From the NCBI GenBank assembly GCA_963924555.1, contig OZ004589.1:2108001-2172000 (forward strand): a stretch of DNA of 64,000 bases, read 5' to 3'. This document shows, piece after piece, positions 11,694 through 24,063 of the stretch. Each line of letters starts with the position of its first letter. The stretch's first letter is position 1. The translations under genes were made by a program, and so were the position numbers. The notes below the pieces were generated by a model. It had not been told where the DNA came from and made no database searches. It worked only from the letters and a program-made list of their open reading frames with translations. The DNA comes from Crambe crambe. Taxonomy: Eukaryota > Porifera > Demospongiae > Poecilosclerida > Crambeidae.

Positions 11694-14600
11694 TTGTATA
11701 TGCATAATCTCTATTATTAGTCCCAGGTAGAAAATTAAACATGAAATTGTCCCGATCTTCTGTCATGTATTCTACTGGTTGATAATTGTACTATACCAAC
11801 ACCAAATTTCAGTCCCTGAGTCTATAGACTTTAGTAGCTGGTAATGTGTCAATATAATTCTCACTTGACTCTGCAGATCTCTGGACATGTATATGATCCA
11901 CAGCGAAGAGGACCCACCTTCTTCAAATTTATCCAAGACCCCTATGAAGTAGGCATAATCTTTTGACCTCAAAATTTAATATGTACCCAAAATTCTTGTG
12001 GTGAGATTGGTGAAGGATAGGAGTGTGTTCTACCTATAATATAGTCGGTGGAATTGTGTGCAAATGATGTATAGGAAATCCATTGAAGTATCATGGGCTG
12101 GACCAGCTATTCCATTCCATCATTCCAACTAAATACAACTATTTTGAATTCACTTGGCAAATTTGGATCAGCCATTGGTGGTTATATGCTGGTTCTGATA
12201 GGTGTCTTTACATTATATAAATAAGACTTGTTACAGAGTCAGCATGAGATATGGGGAGATATTTCATGAGCTGAAGGCAGAGTGAAATATCTCGCCATAT
12301 CTCATAGCTGAGGAGTGTAATAATTACAGTGCACAACATATGTCACAACAACAAGTCTAAGGAGTGTTTATAGCCATCATAAACATACGTCTGTAGGAAG
12401 CTGTTGAATATAACTGTTGAATATGGGGATTCATTCAACGGCTTGTCTATGGGGAAAATGTACTAGTGGGCGTGGTCTGTAAGAATTAACCAGTTTATAC
12501 AGTTAATTTAGGTGTCAAGATTTATGCATGTCTATATATTGGCTGTCTTTAACGATATACGTACACATTCCTTGCAGATTGAAGGACCTTCAAGAGATTT
12601 TTAATAAAGCCCTGGAGAAGATCAATATGGATGAGGTGTTCATGGAGGACAACAGTCTTGATAGCACCTCCATAGTTTCTAGAACAGATGATTTCTACTT
12701 TGACAATGTCTACAGTGAGACCACTTCCTACGTCTTCCTGTGGCTCATCATGACGGAAGCTGTCGGCCACTGCAGTCCAGAAGTAAGGAGATGATATGAC
12801 ATACACACTTCGGTTGTCAAACTGTCACTAGAAATCCTTGTATAAACTTAAACCATTTCACAGTATCATTTAGTTGACACAAGTACACCAGAACAATAGA
12901 ATTACTTCACCAATACTCCTTGCTCTTGAACATAGACAACTGAAATGAAAAGGGATCATGCTACAAAACTTTAAACCCATTCCACTATATAGATTTCAAG
13001 TATTTTATCATTATAAAATGGTTGTTTAGTTGAATGTAGGTTTGAGGTCATATAATGGAAGATGTCCCCCCCCCCCCCCCCCTTTGGATTAAGAAGGGGA
13101 GGGGCTGGGGTATCTTTATAGTTTTATGATTCGAAACTTTTTTGTGCAGGTAAGAGTCGCACTGATAGACTGGTTGAAAGAACAGTCCTTATTTGAGCTT
13201 TTCCTACATGGTCTTTTCAAGTACCTGAACGAGGGCTCAGGAAAACAAAGTTCACTGACAGGTCAGGGCCAATCATTGTCCAGCAAGAGTGTAGGTAGCT
13301 AGTATTGAAGGCCCTCCATGGAAGCTGAAAAAATGGTGAAAAACAGTCTAGATTTGCTCTATCAACAATTTATTGACTTCAGCTCCCAAAGCCACTATGA
13401 CAGACTGTTGCAAGCCCTGTGCTCTGTGCTTAATAATGATATGTGTTGCCTTTCTATACATGCAGTGACACTTCATCCGTCGCTGGAACAATTGGCGTGT
13501 GTTGCTTACTCAGCAGTCGCTAAACATCTTCCCTCCATGCTGCGTCAGTGGCACCTCGGTCTTGACAGACAGACCAGCACTTTAGTCAACAGGTGTGTAC
13601 ATTTAGAAGCAGATCGGCAAAGGGAATGGGGTTGGTTTACTTAGCAAAAATCCCTCTGAAATTAGAGAATGTTCCTTATGATAATTGCCATTTTGATGAT
13701 CTATAGGTGTGTGTGGGGTGCGGGGATTACTGTGTTCCACTCTTTGTATAGAATAAAAAAATAAAATCATGGCTACTACTACCTTCTGTAGATTCACCAC
13801 AAAGTATGTGAGTCCAGCGCTACAGCAAGCAGAGCTTCAGAGCATCAGCAAGTCTAACACCACCATTGGGAACCTTGAGGTACACGTCTATACAGGTGTC
13901 TCGGAAGTCGCAGTGATTTATAAGGTGGATGAGTTTAGCATTGAGCTATTTGTGTGCCTGCCGGACAGCTATCCACTTCAGCCCCCTTCTATCAGAGAAG
14001 GAAAGAAGGTGAGGATGGATGCAGCACAGTGGAGAAAATGGATGCTACAGCTCACCATTTTTGTGACTAACCAGGTAATCAAGTTATGAACGTGAAGTCA
14101 ATAAACATTTGTTTTCTGTTCCTTAAAAATCAGGCACTTCACCGAAATTTGATGGTGTTTTTTGGTAGCTCCTATATACATTATAATAAGTGAAGTTTTA
14201 AGCTTATGTGCATGTGGCAGATATACCTTCATTTAGCTCTATAACCACTTTTTAAAATTTTTTATGATCAGAATGGATCTCTGATGGATGGTTTGCTGTT
14301 ATGGAAAAATAACCTAGACAAGCATTTCTCCGGAGCAGATGATTGCATGATCTGTTTCAGTGTCATCCATGCCACAAACTATTCACTTCCGAAGATGGTT
14401 TGCAGAACATGCAAGAAAAAGTTCCACTCTGCTTGCTTGGTGAGTGTCCTTATGTCTCATAATAATATGGAATATAGCCAAATCCAGGTACAGAGGATTG
14501 CAGGTTGGTTGAGGGGAAAGTTGACATAATATACCACTAGCCATTGTTCAGAACAATAGCTGGTGGCCTCTTACATAAACAAGCAAAGTCTTCTCCCTCA

Positions 14601-14758
14601 ACCAACCTGCAATCCTCTGTAATATTATTATAATTTATTTTTTGAATTTACTATAGCTAACATGATAATGTGATAATGTGATATTAATTTTCCTGCAGTA
14701 TAAGTGGTTCAGCAGCAGTACCAAGAGCAGCTGCCCCCTATGCAGAAACATTTTCTAA
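9886..14758 (+). CDS. LTN1: Listerin (LTN1) 3' exons: RWD and RING E3 ligase C-terminus, 5' part absent
   Basis: Ten exons join in phase without a stop: 10331-10460, 10827-11019, 11409-11601, 11877-11948, 12578-12782, 13150-13261, 13352-13592, 13792-14074, 14272-14439 and 14699-14758, about 551 residues. An eleventh candidate (9886-10051) joins in phase upstream but is less certain. The C-terminus is Listerin's signature: an RWD-like region ([12 protein letters not shown]...), then the RING-CH-type finger [19 protein letters not shown]...[17 protein letters not shown]...CPLC. Listerin ubiquitinates nascent chains stuck on 60S ribosomes in ribosome-associated quality control. The N-terminal ~1000 residues are not in the window; MCO2 lies immediately upstream on the other strand. 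It is probably a truncated duplicate, possibly expressed. Confidence 0.8.
11648..11691. repeat. TCTG microsatellite in a Listerin intron
   Basis: About eleven tandem TCTG/TGTC units. The duplicate unit carries a longer version at about 20706-20767, interrupted by a TCTA. Confidence 0.9.
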
Positions 14759-15811
14759 TTACAAAATACATTATAATTTTCAGCCAGCTGAAAGCTGTAA
14801 TATAAACACATACATTATTGGTAAAGTGTCAAAATCACACTGCAGCAACATAGACAATGTTTGTATTTTTGTTATAAGAAATTTAAATAATCTTATAGCC
14901 CGTTGCCATGGTAACGGACGATTTAAGTCATTGTGTTGAGATAGCTAGGTGCCCTTAAATATGTACAATTTCAGTAAAATTTCCTTTAGCCAAGTATTTA
15001 ATTCTAGCAAAGTGCCACTGTGAATGCATAAGTAAGAGATTGTACCCAAGCCCGCTTTTTTCACGGGCGGTGGAAAAACGAAGGGCCTGGTATCAATTGC
15101 ATGCGCATGCGCTCCATCCCTACCCTGCAGAATGACAGGAAGGTATATCGTGTTTAATAATGGTCACACATGGGATTTTCAGCTAGGAATCGATGACCTT
15201 TAACCTCTAAAATACCTATTATCCATGGCATCCATTCCATGTGCACAAGTAAGTGATGCATTATGTATAAAACTAGGGTATGTTCGTGTAACATATTCAA
15301 TCGGCGAGCGAAGCAGTTGGTGAAAGTCATTTGTACTTCGACTTATTGGACTAAGCCTAAGATATTGCAGTGGTTGTGGCAGCTGCATACACAGGAGGCT
15401 GTATAATGCTTACCACAATCACTTAGAAAGCCATGCGCCTACAATCCACTTAGCGCCTCTATGACAAAATACTGTAGAAAGCAATAAGCCCTAGCTATTT
15501 TTGTTCAAGTACAATGGGCACGTTTCATTTGTGGGGTCAAAGGTCAAACGAACGTGCGCATGCGTATTATTAGCTATGCCCGCTAGCTATTGACGTACGT
15601 ACGTATACATATATATATCTCGAGCTCCCGTTGACATGACCAGAGAGTGGCTCGCTTCGCTCGCCAATTAATTGTACATGGCTCTTATTAATTTTATACA
15701 ACTAGCTATAGCACACTAAGTGACTGTAATAACTAGGAAATCATTGATTTAATTAATTATTATAACAGGGAAAAAATTAACACAATGTGTATGTGTGTAG
15801 CTATTAGGTAA
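14759..15811. other. Region between the tail-to-tail Listerin and MCO3 genes
   Basis: No gene is seen. The Listerin copy and MCO3 converge here. A segment at about 15421-15470 (GCGCCTACAATCCACTTAGCGCCTC) has an inverted relative at about 26577-26630, so it belongs to a dispersed repeat. An ACGT/AT microsatellite lies at about 15594-15620. Much of the region is duplicated at 23100-24600. Confidence 0.55.
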
Positions 15812-18235
15812 CTAGCAATTTTTACAACAACAGATAATGCATGTAATCACTAAGATCACAATCCAAATGAAGATAACCAGAGGTGCTACTATTGCGGCTA
15901 TAATATTTACAGGTACAGGCCTAGGTACACAGGTAATGCCTCTCCTTACATGCACATCATAATCTTTTATTTCCCAGGGGAAATTCCCTTCCGCTTTCAG
16001 GTGATCAGGAGGTATTCTGTGTTGGCCAGAGTTGTATTCTTCTATTAGCACCCCCATGCCTTCCAGCTGGTGCACTTCAATATGACAATGGAGGAACCAG
16101 TAGCCCGGATTGTCCGCTTGGAATGCAACCACCACGTATCCACCAGCTGGAACGATCACTGTGTCTTTCTGAATAGCAGTGTTACGGATGCGACCTCTTG
16201 AACCTCTAACTCGTTGTTCCACCTTATCTGGCATTCCATTAGCCCAATCAGGGTTCCTACAGGTGACACCCCCACAGTTGACATCTTGTGAGTTTCCAGT
16301 TAGTTGGTTTTGTGCATCATAGTCCCCATGTTCAATGTGCAGAATGTGAAAACTGTGCCCATGAAGGTGTATGGGATGAGAGAAATCATTTCGTCTCGAA
16401 GCCATGTCTCCCACTGCACTGAATACCATCATTATTGTTTTAGGTTCCCCGTCAGGATTGAACATCTCTTGTCCAGCAATTGTCTGCACATTTATACATT
16501 TGCAGTCACGAGGATTTCTGCTATCCTCGGGTGGGCAATTAATGCAAGTATTTATGCCACTACCAACTCGATTATCTCTGTCATACTGTCCACAATTTGT
16601 CTGGTAAGGCACAACAGGCAGTTGGAAGTTCTTCCCATTAACAGCGCTGGTTGTGCTTTCTCCTTCAAACCCAAAGTTGAAAAACTGGAGACAGTCTGGG
16701 CAGTCATGAGTTGTGGTGAATTTAGGTAGCTTGTTTTCAGGGATCGGGGAAAGGGCCCGCAGTTGTGTTAGGTGCATACAAGTAGTGTATGGGTCACTAG
16801 AGTCCTTAAAGGGACAGTTGAGAATATAGCACTGGTTTCTTGTATCACAGAGGCGCCGAGAACTTGTCACTCGTGAGTACATATTCATCCAACTGAGATT
16901 TTCATCTGGATTATTACCGTACCATAGGATGGCTAGAGCTGAATGTTCCCTGTTCCTCAAACTCTGTGTCTCTAGCGTTTCAGCTCGAATCCAAAAGGCA
17001 CGTCTGTCAAAGTTTCCTGTGCTGATGACAAAATCATACCTCTCCCCACTATGGACGACTATATAGTCCACTAGGACTGGCTCAATGAAATGACCATCAG
17101 TTGCTATCACATGTAATTGATGGTCGTCAATTGAGAGCTTGTAGGCATATAAGCTCTGTGCGCCTATCACTCTAAACCGATAGAGACCGTTACCACGCAC
17201 AGTAAATACACTGAGGGGAGTTTGTATGGATCCATTGAATCTTCCTCTCCCATTGATGAGACCCGACCAATATGGAACTGCACCTACTTCAACGCCATCT
17301 TCACTCCTTGATCGTGGATCGTAAAGAGAATCTCTATTGGTTGGAACTTGACCAATAGGATTGTCTGGATGAAAGCCAAGAGTTGAGTGGATCTTGACAA
17401 AGAGATCTAAAGAAGCCTCTCGCTGCCAATCAAGAAGAGTTAGAGTGTGAAGTGAAGGAGAGTCAGTAATTTCTTGCTGCGAGTTTGGGAGAATTCTATC
17501 TCTTACCTCATTTAGACGAGTATTGTCCTTCTCACGAACAACCAAACCTCCAAATAGTCCATCGGTCCTTTGTGCTCCAACGTGTGAGTGGTACCAGTGG
17601 GTCCCAGCGGGTGTGGCCCTGAAAACATAGTCAAAGAAAGCACCAGGGCCAATAGGATACTGCGAAATGAAGCCCACTCCATCCATCCATGGTGTATTTC
17701 TCTGATGCATTCCATGCCAGTGGATGGTTATTCCTTCGCTGGTGAGACGATTGTACACACGGACTTTGACAAGTTTATCTTCAGTAACGATCAGAGTGGG
17801 ACCAGGAATACTACCATTCACTGCGATATACCTGCGGTACGAAACTCCATCCACTGTCATGGGTATACTGCAGTTTCTGCTGGTAAAATCCTCATCATTG
17901 ATTAGACTTCCCTCCAGATAGCATCGTCCTTGACGTTCAGGACTATTTGAACTGGATGGAACAGATGGATGGTAGCCGGTGCTATCAAGGAAATAAACAT
18001 CACCAGGTGTACCCCTGACCAGCAGGTCGCCATTTTGGTCTTTTGCATAGCTGGTGAAGGTTTGTAACTCTTCTATCTCCAATTCAAACTCGCACGTTGT
18101 GAAGCTTGCAGGGCAATCACATGCTTCTTGCTGATCTGAGCAAGGAACTTTCTCAGTTAGTCCAGGTTGGAATTGTTGGAACTGGACAACGAGAAGCAGG
18201 AGAAGGAACAGACCACTCATTCTTACACTTTGCAT
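15812..18235 (-). CDS. MCO3: membrane-anchored laccase-like multicopper oxidase, intronless
   Basis: The 807-residue ORF starts with a signal peptide (MQSVRMSGLFLLLLLVVQ). Subfamily 1 copper motifs follow: HWHG near 172, HWYHSH, HPIHLHGHSFHILH and HCHIEVHQLEGM from His716, so all ligands are intact. The first 250 residues are nearly identical to MCO1 and MCO2, whereas the middle (about 250-620) is clearly diverged, which suggests partial gene conversion. Instead of a GPI-like tail it ends in a true transmembrane helix (about 770-800) and a short Cys-rich cytosolic end (CIICCCKNC), a likely palmitoylation site. The catalytic part would face outside the cell. Substrate unknown. Confidence 0.93.
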   Translation of the reverse strand: MQSVRMSGLFLLLLLVVQFQQFQPGLTEKVPCSDQQEACDCPASFTTCEFELEIEELQTFTSYAKDQNGDLLVRGTPGDVYFLDSTGYHPSVPSSSNSPERQGRCYLEGSLINDEDFTSRNCSIPMTVDGVSYRRYIAVNGSIPGPTLIVTEDKLVKVRVYNRLTSEGITIHWHGMHQRNTPWMDGVGFISQYPIGPGAFFDYVFRATPAGTHWYHSHVGAQRTDGLFGGLVVREKDNTRLNEVRDRILPNSQQEITDSPSLHTLTLLDWQREASLDLFVKIHSTLGFHPDNPIGQVPTNRDSLYDPRSRSEDGVEVGAVPYWSGLINGRGRFNGSIQTPLSVFTVRGNGLYRFRVIGAQSLYAYKLSIDDHQLHVIATDGHFIEPVLVDYIVVHSGERYDFVISTGNFDRRAFWIRAETLETQSLRNREHSALAILWYGNNPDENLSWMNMYSRVTSSRRLCDTRNQCYILNCPFKDSSDPYTTCMHLTQLRALSPIPENKLPKFTTTHDCPDCLQFFNFGFEGESTTSAVNGKNFQLPVVPYQTNCGQYDRDNRVGSGINTCINCPPEDSRNPRDCKCINVQTIAGQEMFNPDGEPKTIMMVFSAVGDMASRRNDFSHPIHLHGHSFHILHIEHGDYDAQNQLTGNSQDVNCGGVTCRNPDWANGMPDKVEQRVRGSRGRIRNTAIQKDTVIVPAGGYVVVAFQADNPGYWFLHCHIEVHQLEGMGVLIEEYNSGQHRIPPDHLKAEGNFPWEIKDYDVHVRRGITCVPRPVPVNIIAAIVAPLVIFIWIVILVITCIICCCKNC

Positions 18236-20247
18236 AAGTCAATATACGTGACCGATAGGAGAATTTTTAATCATTTTTAAAAATTTGCGCAGTAGGGCTA
18301 TATAGTCTAATTATAATGAATATCAACATAGCAAAAAAAAATTTAATTTTCGCTACAATGCAAATCAACCCATTCAGCGACAGAATGTCAGGTACGATTA
18401 GTATGATTGTTATTAGTTATCCTCTAGTGTGTAAATGGTGCAGTGTTCCTATTATTTGATGTTTATTCCTTCCTGTGTGGGAGGCCAGTGATGGAAAGTG
18501 GAGTGGGAATTGTAACTGGAGAGTGACACACATCTCAGATTAACTATAACCATAACCTCATACTGGGTGAACAGGATGGAAAATGGGAGTAGAACTGGAT
18601 AAAAGCTGGACTAGTTGGTGGCCACATGTACAGTACAAAAGCATTGCATTTCTATTGCTTGGATACTAGAAGTTAAAGTTCAATTACTGTGGATCTTACC
18701 AGCAAGACCTTTATTTTTGAGGGTTGGTCTGTACCTGCAAGGTTGATTGCCTGCTTTTCCACTTACTGGGTCAAGTGTGACATTCTAAGATTTGAGGCAA
18801 CTGGGTATTTTTAGTAGTTAAGACTATGCCCACTTTGCTAGACCACGTGGCCACACAATTACAATCACGACATTTTTGATTTTGAATTGGAAATAAAAAT
18901 AACAATGTATGCCACAAAAAATCTAGACTCTTGGTGGGTGCTTGAACCCTGTTAATTAACCCAGACTATCCGTTTACTGTGTGCATGACTTTCATGAAGT
19001 TATAGCAGTGATTCAGTATTCTACAGGGAAGCACAAAGTGTAGTGTTACATACGTACGTAGCTACAAAGTGTGTAAGTATAATCATAGATACATATTAGC
19101 CTTACGGGGATTGGAAACTCCGTACTTTAGAAATGATAACATCAGTGTTTGTCGGTGCGTGGGCAATGGCGCACGCGTCTACAATTGGCGGGTACGATAT
19201 GTGATAGTACTTGAAAAAAGGGGTCTTATCGTGCAAAAATTCAAAATGGAGTTGTTGGTACCCCTTTTCTCAAGTACTATCACATATATCCATGCAGTGT
19301 CTATTTCACACCTCAAGTTTCCTTATTATACTTGCAGTAAATGCAAGAAGTTCTAAACATTAGCACACTACAGCCTATGATGTAGCTGTTAGCATGGAAG
19401 AAGACTGCAACACTCAAAGTGGTAAGTCAGGAAAGGGGCCCAACGAATGGACCTTGAATACCACTATTTCAGTGATTGTATCTCTTATAAGCAACCAGGC
19501 AGGTAATTTTGCATTTTATAGCACACTATAACTTATTGGTGATATTTTGGTGTATTTTATCAGGTTTTTAATATATCCAGTGAGCCAGAAAAGGGGCCCA
19601 AGAGTAAAAAATATGGTATAATTGCCTATTACTTCCATTATCTGGCTAATTTTTACTATAATTGTAGTTTCTTATTCACCACAAAATTAAAACATCCCTT
19701 AGCTAACAGCTTATTTGCCTCGCTAAAATTATCGCTGTTCCATTTTGACACTACATGAATTTTCCTTAGCAACCACCCAATGGCGGAAACCTGCTCCTTC
19801 AACAACATGGATGTGGTCAAAAATTGGCACACTCCCCATAAGGCTATGGTATAATGGATTAGGAAATTTCTATGTAAGAAGTAATTGTATACTAGCTTTT
19901 CTTTTTTTTTTCTTAATGAAACATACCCTAATAGACATACCCTAACAGATTAGATACCCTTATAGACAGATTAGGGTATGTTAGATTAGATACCCAGATT
20001 AGGGTATGTTAGATTAGATACCCTAATAGACAGATTAGGGTATGTTAGATTAGATACCCTAAGATAGATTAGAGTATGTTATAAATTCTATAATTATGAC
20101 ATAGGTTACAAGTATGAACCATAATTCCATGAAATTCACGAATATTTTATCCCATGGAAATTTCCTGCTATAAGATATAACTTCAGCAATAAATACTTTA
20201 TCATTTAATCACAACTGCAAGATTTCAAATTGTGCTTTCATCTACAG
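18236..20247. other. MCO3 upstream flank and rearranged Listerin 5' part
   Basis: 18430-19075 matches the MCO2 upstream flank. From about 19090 to 19850 the sequence is unrelated to unit 1 and replaces its first Listerin exons. It contains a 28-bp inverted repeat hairpin (ATATGTGATAGTACTTG... at 19197-19224, complement at 19260-19287). Homology to unit 1 resumes at about 19855. No gene is seen. Confidence 0.55.
19921..20080. repeat. Palindromic minisatellite, ATACCCTAA/TTAGGGTAT units
   Basis: Four to five copies of a ~37-bp unit (TTAGATTAGATACCCTAATA then GACAGATTAGGGTATG) in an intron of Listerin copy 2. Each unit is a near-palindrome holding ACCCTAA and TTAGGGT. Copy 1 has a shorter version at 11146-11237, so the array expanded after the duplication. 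Confidence 0.85.
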
Positions 20248-20706
20248 CTTCAGCAGCTACTGAATATGAGAATGGCAGTCCTTATCTGGTGCTGCAGAAG
20301 TACTACCTCTGTAGAGCTCTCAGTGGTCTTTCTCTCACAAGTGCACCTAGCAAACCTGTTGATCTAAAGGAACTAGTGGTTGACGTAATGGTGTCCAAGT
20401 TCTATCCCCAGCAAGTCATTGTTTATCAGTTATCTCAAAGGTACAAACTTCAAGTATCTCCCTCCTTTTCTGTACTTCCATGGCTATTGCAGTGGTGGAT
20501 CTAGGAGTGGGCATTTCAGGCACATGCCCCCCCCCCCCCCTTTTTGGTGTGGCCACTTATAATAATTACAGTGGTGCATGACAGTTTGCAAGTTAGCTGG
20601 TTAGCCAAAGCCGGGTAAAAAAAATTTTCGCACGCAAGCGCGCGGATATTTTTTCCATAAGCCTGTGTGCCCCCCCTTTTTGAAAATCCTGGATCCACCA
20701 CTGTAT

Positions 20707-20767
<61 letters not shown>

Positions 20768-23085
20768 TTGTATATGCATAATCTCTGTTAAGAAAATTAA
20801 ACTAGCCATTTCATGAAATTGTCCCGATCTTCTATCATGTATTCTACTGGTTGATCATTGTACTATACCAACACCAAATTTCAGTCCCTGAGTCTATAGA
20901 CTTTAGTAGCTGATAATGTGTCCATCTAGTAATTTATCACTTGACTCTGCAGATCTCTGGACATGTATATGATCTACAGTGAAGAGGACCCACCTTCTTC
21001 AAATTTATCCAAGATCCCTATGAAGTAGGCATAATCTTTTGACCTCAAAATTTAATATGTACCCACAATTCTTGTGGTGAGATTGGTGAAGGATAGGAGT
21101 GTGCTCTGTCTATAGTCATGCAGTGCAAATGATGTAGGAAATCCATTGAAGTATCATGGGCTGGACCAGCTGTTCCATCATTCCAACTAAATACAACTAT
21201 TTGAATTCACTTGGCAAATTTGATCAGCCATTGCTTGTTATATGCTGGTTCTGATAGATGTCTTTCCTATACACCAGTTTATATACAGTTAATTTAGGTG
21301 TCAAGATTTATGCATGTCTATATTGGCTGTCTTTAACGATATACGTACACATTTCTTGCAGATTGAAAGACCTTCAAGAGATTTTCAGTGAAGCCCTGGA
21401 GAAGATCAATATGGATGAGGTGTTCATGGAGGACAACAGTCTTGATAGCACCTCCATATAAAACAGATACTTTGACAATATCTACAGTGAGACCACTTCC
21501 TATGTCTTCCTGTGGCTCATCATGACGGAAGCTGTTAGCCCAGTCCAGAAGTAAGGAGATGATATGACATACACTTCAGTTGTCAAACTGTCACTAGATA
21601 TCCCTGTATAAACTTAAACCACTTCACAGTATCATTTAGTTGACACAAGTACACCAGAACAATAGAATTACTTTACCAATACTCCTTCCTCTTGAGCATA
21701 TAGACAACTGAAGTGAAAAGGGATCATGCTGACAGGTCAGGGCCAATCATTGTCCAGCAAGAGTGTAGGTAGCTAGTATTGAAGGCCCTCCATGGAAGCT
21801 GAAAAAATGGTGAAAAAAAGTCTAGATTTGCTCTATTCAAAAACAATAATTTATTGACTTCAGCTCCCAAAGCCACTGTGACAGACTGTTGCAAGCCCTG
21901 TGCTCTGTGCTTGATAATGATTATGTGTTGCCCTTCCATACAGTGACACTTCATCCATCGCTGGAACAATTGGCGTGTGTTGCTTACTCAGCAGTCGCTA
22001 AACATCTTCCCTCCATGCTGCACCTCAGTCTTGACAGACAGACCAGCACTTTAGTCAACAGGTGTACATTTAGAAGCAGATTGGCAAAGGGAAGGGGGTT
22101 GGTTTACTTAGCAAAAATCCCTCTGAAATTAGAGAATGTTCCTTATGGTAATTTCCATTTTTATGATCTACGTATAGGTGTGTGTGGGGTGGGGGATTAC
22201 TGTGTTCCACTCTTTGTATAGAACAAAAAAAATAAAATCATGGCTACATACCTTCTGTAGATTCACCACAAAGTATGTGAGTCCAGCGCTACAGCAAGCA
22301 GAGCTTCAGAGCATCAACAAGTCTAACACCACCATTTGGAACCTTGAGGTACACGTCTATACAGGTGCCTTGGAAGTCGCAGTGGTTTACAAGGTGGACG
22401 AGTTTAACATTGAGCTAATTTTGTGTGCCTGCCGGACAGCTATCCCCTTCTATCAGAGAAGGAAAAAAGGTGAGGGTGGATGCAGCACAGTGGAGAAAAT
22501 GGATGCTACAGCTCACCATTTTTGTGACTAACCAGGTAATCAAGTTATGAATGTGAAGTCAATAAACATTTGAATAGTTCCTTAAAGATCAGGCACTTCA
22601 CCGAAATTTGATGATCTTTTTAGTAGCTCCTATGATTGTTAGAATAAGCTTATGTGGCAGCTATACCTTCATTTAGCTATATAAACAATTTTATGATCAG
22701 AATGGATCTCTGATGGATGGTTTGCTGTTATGGAAAAACAACCTAGACAAGCATTTCTCCAGAGCAGATGACTGCATGATCTGTTTCAGTGTCATCCACG
22801 CCACAAACTACTCACTTCCGAAGATGGTTTGCAGAACATGCAAGAAAAAGTTCCACTCTGCTTGCTTGGTGAGTGTCCCTATGTCTCATAATAATACTGT
22901 AATAATAAGTATGGGAATAATCATAGCTACATCCACGTAATAACTAGTTGCATATAATATAGGTGATTTTAATTTTATTTTTTGAATTTAGATAATGTGA
23001 TAATGTGATATTCATTTTCCTGCAGTATAAGTGGTTCAGCAGCAGTACCAAGAGCAGCTGCCCCCTATGCAGAAACATTTTCTAA
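20248..23085 (+). pseudogene. Listerin (LTN1) copy 2, decayed 3' fragment
   Basis: Exons matching copy 1 are recognisable at 20248-20440, 20953-21024, about 21361-21461, about 21880-22062, 22262-22540, 22702-22869 and 23026-23085. They are broken in several ways. The exon at 21361 reads into TAA after SLDSTSI because of a deletion. Copy 1's exon 13150-13261 is deleted. Nine bases are lost in frame after KHLPSML, and the RWD exon is frameshifted ([15 protein letters not shown] instead of [13 protein letters not shown]). The RING exons remain open and keep all zinc ligands. In one place copy 2 looks ancestral: its DYVLPFHTVTLHP resembles other Listerins better than copy 1's [14 protein letters not shown]. 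Confidence 0.85.
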
Positions 23086-24063
23086 TTACAAAATACATTA
23101 TAATTTTCAGCCAGCTGAAAGCTGTAACATTATTCGTAAAGTGTCAAAATCACACTGCAGCAACATAGACAATGTTTGTATTTTTGTTATAAGAAATTTA
23201 AATAATCATATGGCTAGCTATTGAGGTAGTAGTTTGTGAGTATAGTGGGCTTAAATAAAAACCATCAATAATCCCTCCTTGTTCAATAGCAATTCCTATC
23301 AGCCACCACTGATGAGTGTTGTGATAAGAGCCAGACAAAAGTCATTGCTGTTTCAAGTGTTGAGATAAACCAGGTGCCTTTAATATGTACAATTTTAATA
23401 CAGCCAGTAAAATTTTCTTTAGCCAAGTATTAATTTTAATTCTAGTAAAGTGCCACTGTGAATCCACAAGTAAGAGGTTGACCTAGCTTCGTACCCAGGC
23501 CCGCTTTTTCATGGGGCGGTGAAAAAACGAAGGGCCTGGTATCAATTGCATGCGCATGCACTCCATCCCTACCCTGCAGAATGACAGGAAGGTATTATCA
23601 TGTTTAATAATGGTCACACAATATGGGATTTTCAGCTAGGAATCGATGACCTTTAACCTCTAAAATACTATTGTTTAAAGGGAAGTGGTTCTGGAAGGAG
23701 AATTTTATCTAAAACCACTAATATTTCCTCCACAAATCTTAGTGAGTGCCTATTATCCATGGCATTCATTCCATGTGCACAAGTGATGCATATGCATAAA
23801 ATTAATTATTGTACATGGCTCTTATTAATGCTGTTTGTACATGGCTCTTATTAATGTCTCTAAGTAGGGATGGCAAATCAAAGTCCATAGGACTGTATAA
23901 ACTAAAAACTCTTCTACCCTTACTCTACAGGTTCTCAGAAGGCTACAATGAATCATTATACCTACACAGTAGAGACAAAAATCTAAAATTCATTCGCTAA
24001 CATACGAAGAAAAAAAAACGACATCTAAAATTGACTTTTGTTCAGTTTATTCATAATAATAAT
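23086..24063. other. Listerin copy 2 downstream region
   Basis: Matches 14759-15700 in pieces, with insertions at about 23230-23340 and 23680-23750. A short direct duplication (TGTACATGGCTCTTATTAAT) occurs at 23812 and 23839. No gene is seen. Confidence 0.5.

Noticed and set aside
13291-13310. In-frame stop after KSVGS in Listerin copy 1 (exon 13150 read-through)
   Set aside because: A donor at 13262 (ACAG/gtcagg) and acceptor at 13351 give a 90-bp intron that removes the stop and restores phase, so it is not evidence of decay.
12578-14758. First reading of the RING protein as FANCL
   Set aside because: The RING sequence ([28 protein letters not shown] at the extreme C-terminus) and the upstream [21 protein letters not shown] region match Listerin instead.
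19921-20080. True interstitial telomere
   Set aside because: TTAGGG appears once per 37-bp unit, not as a tandem hexamer array.
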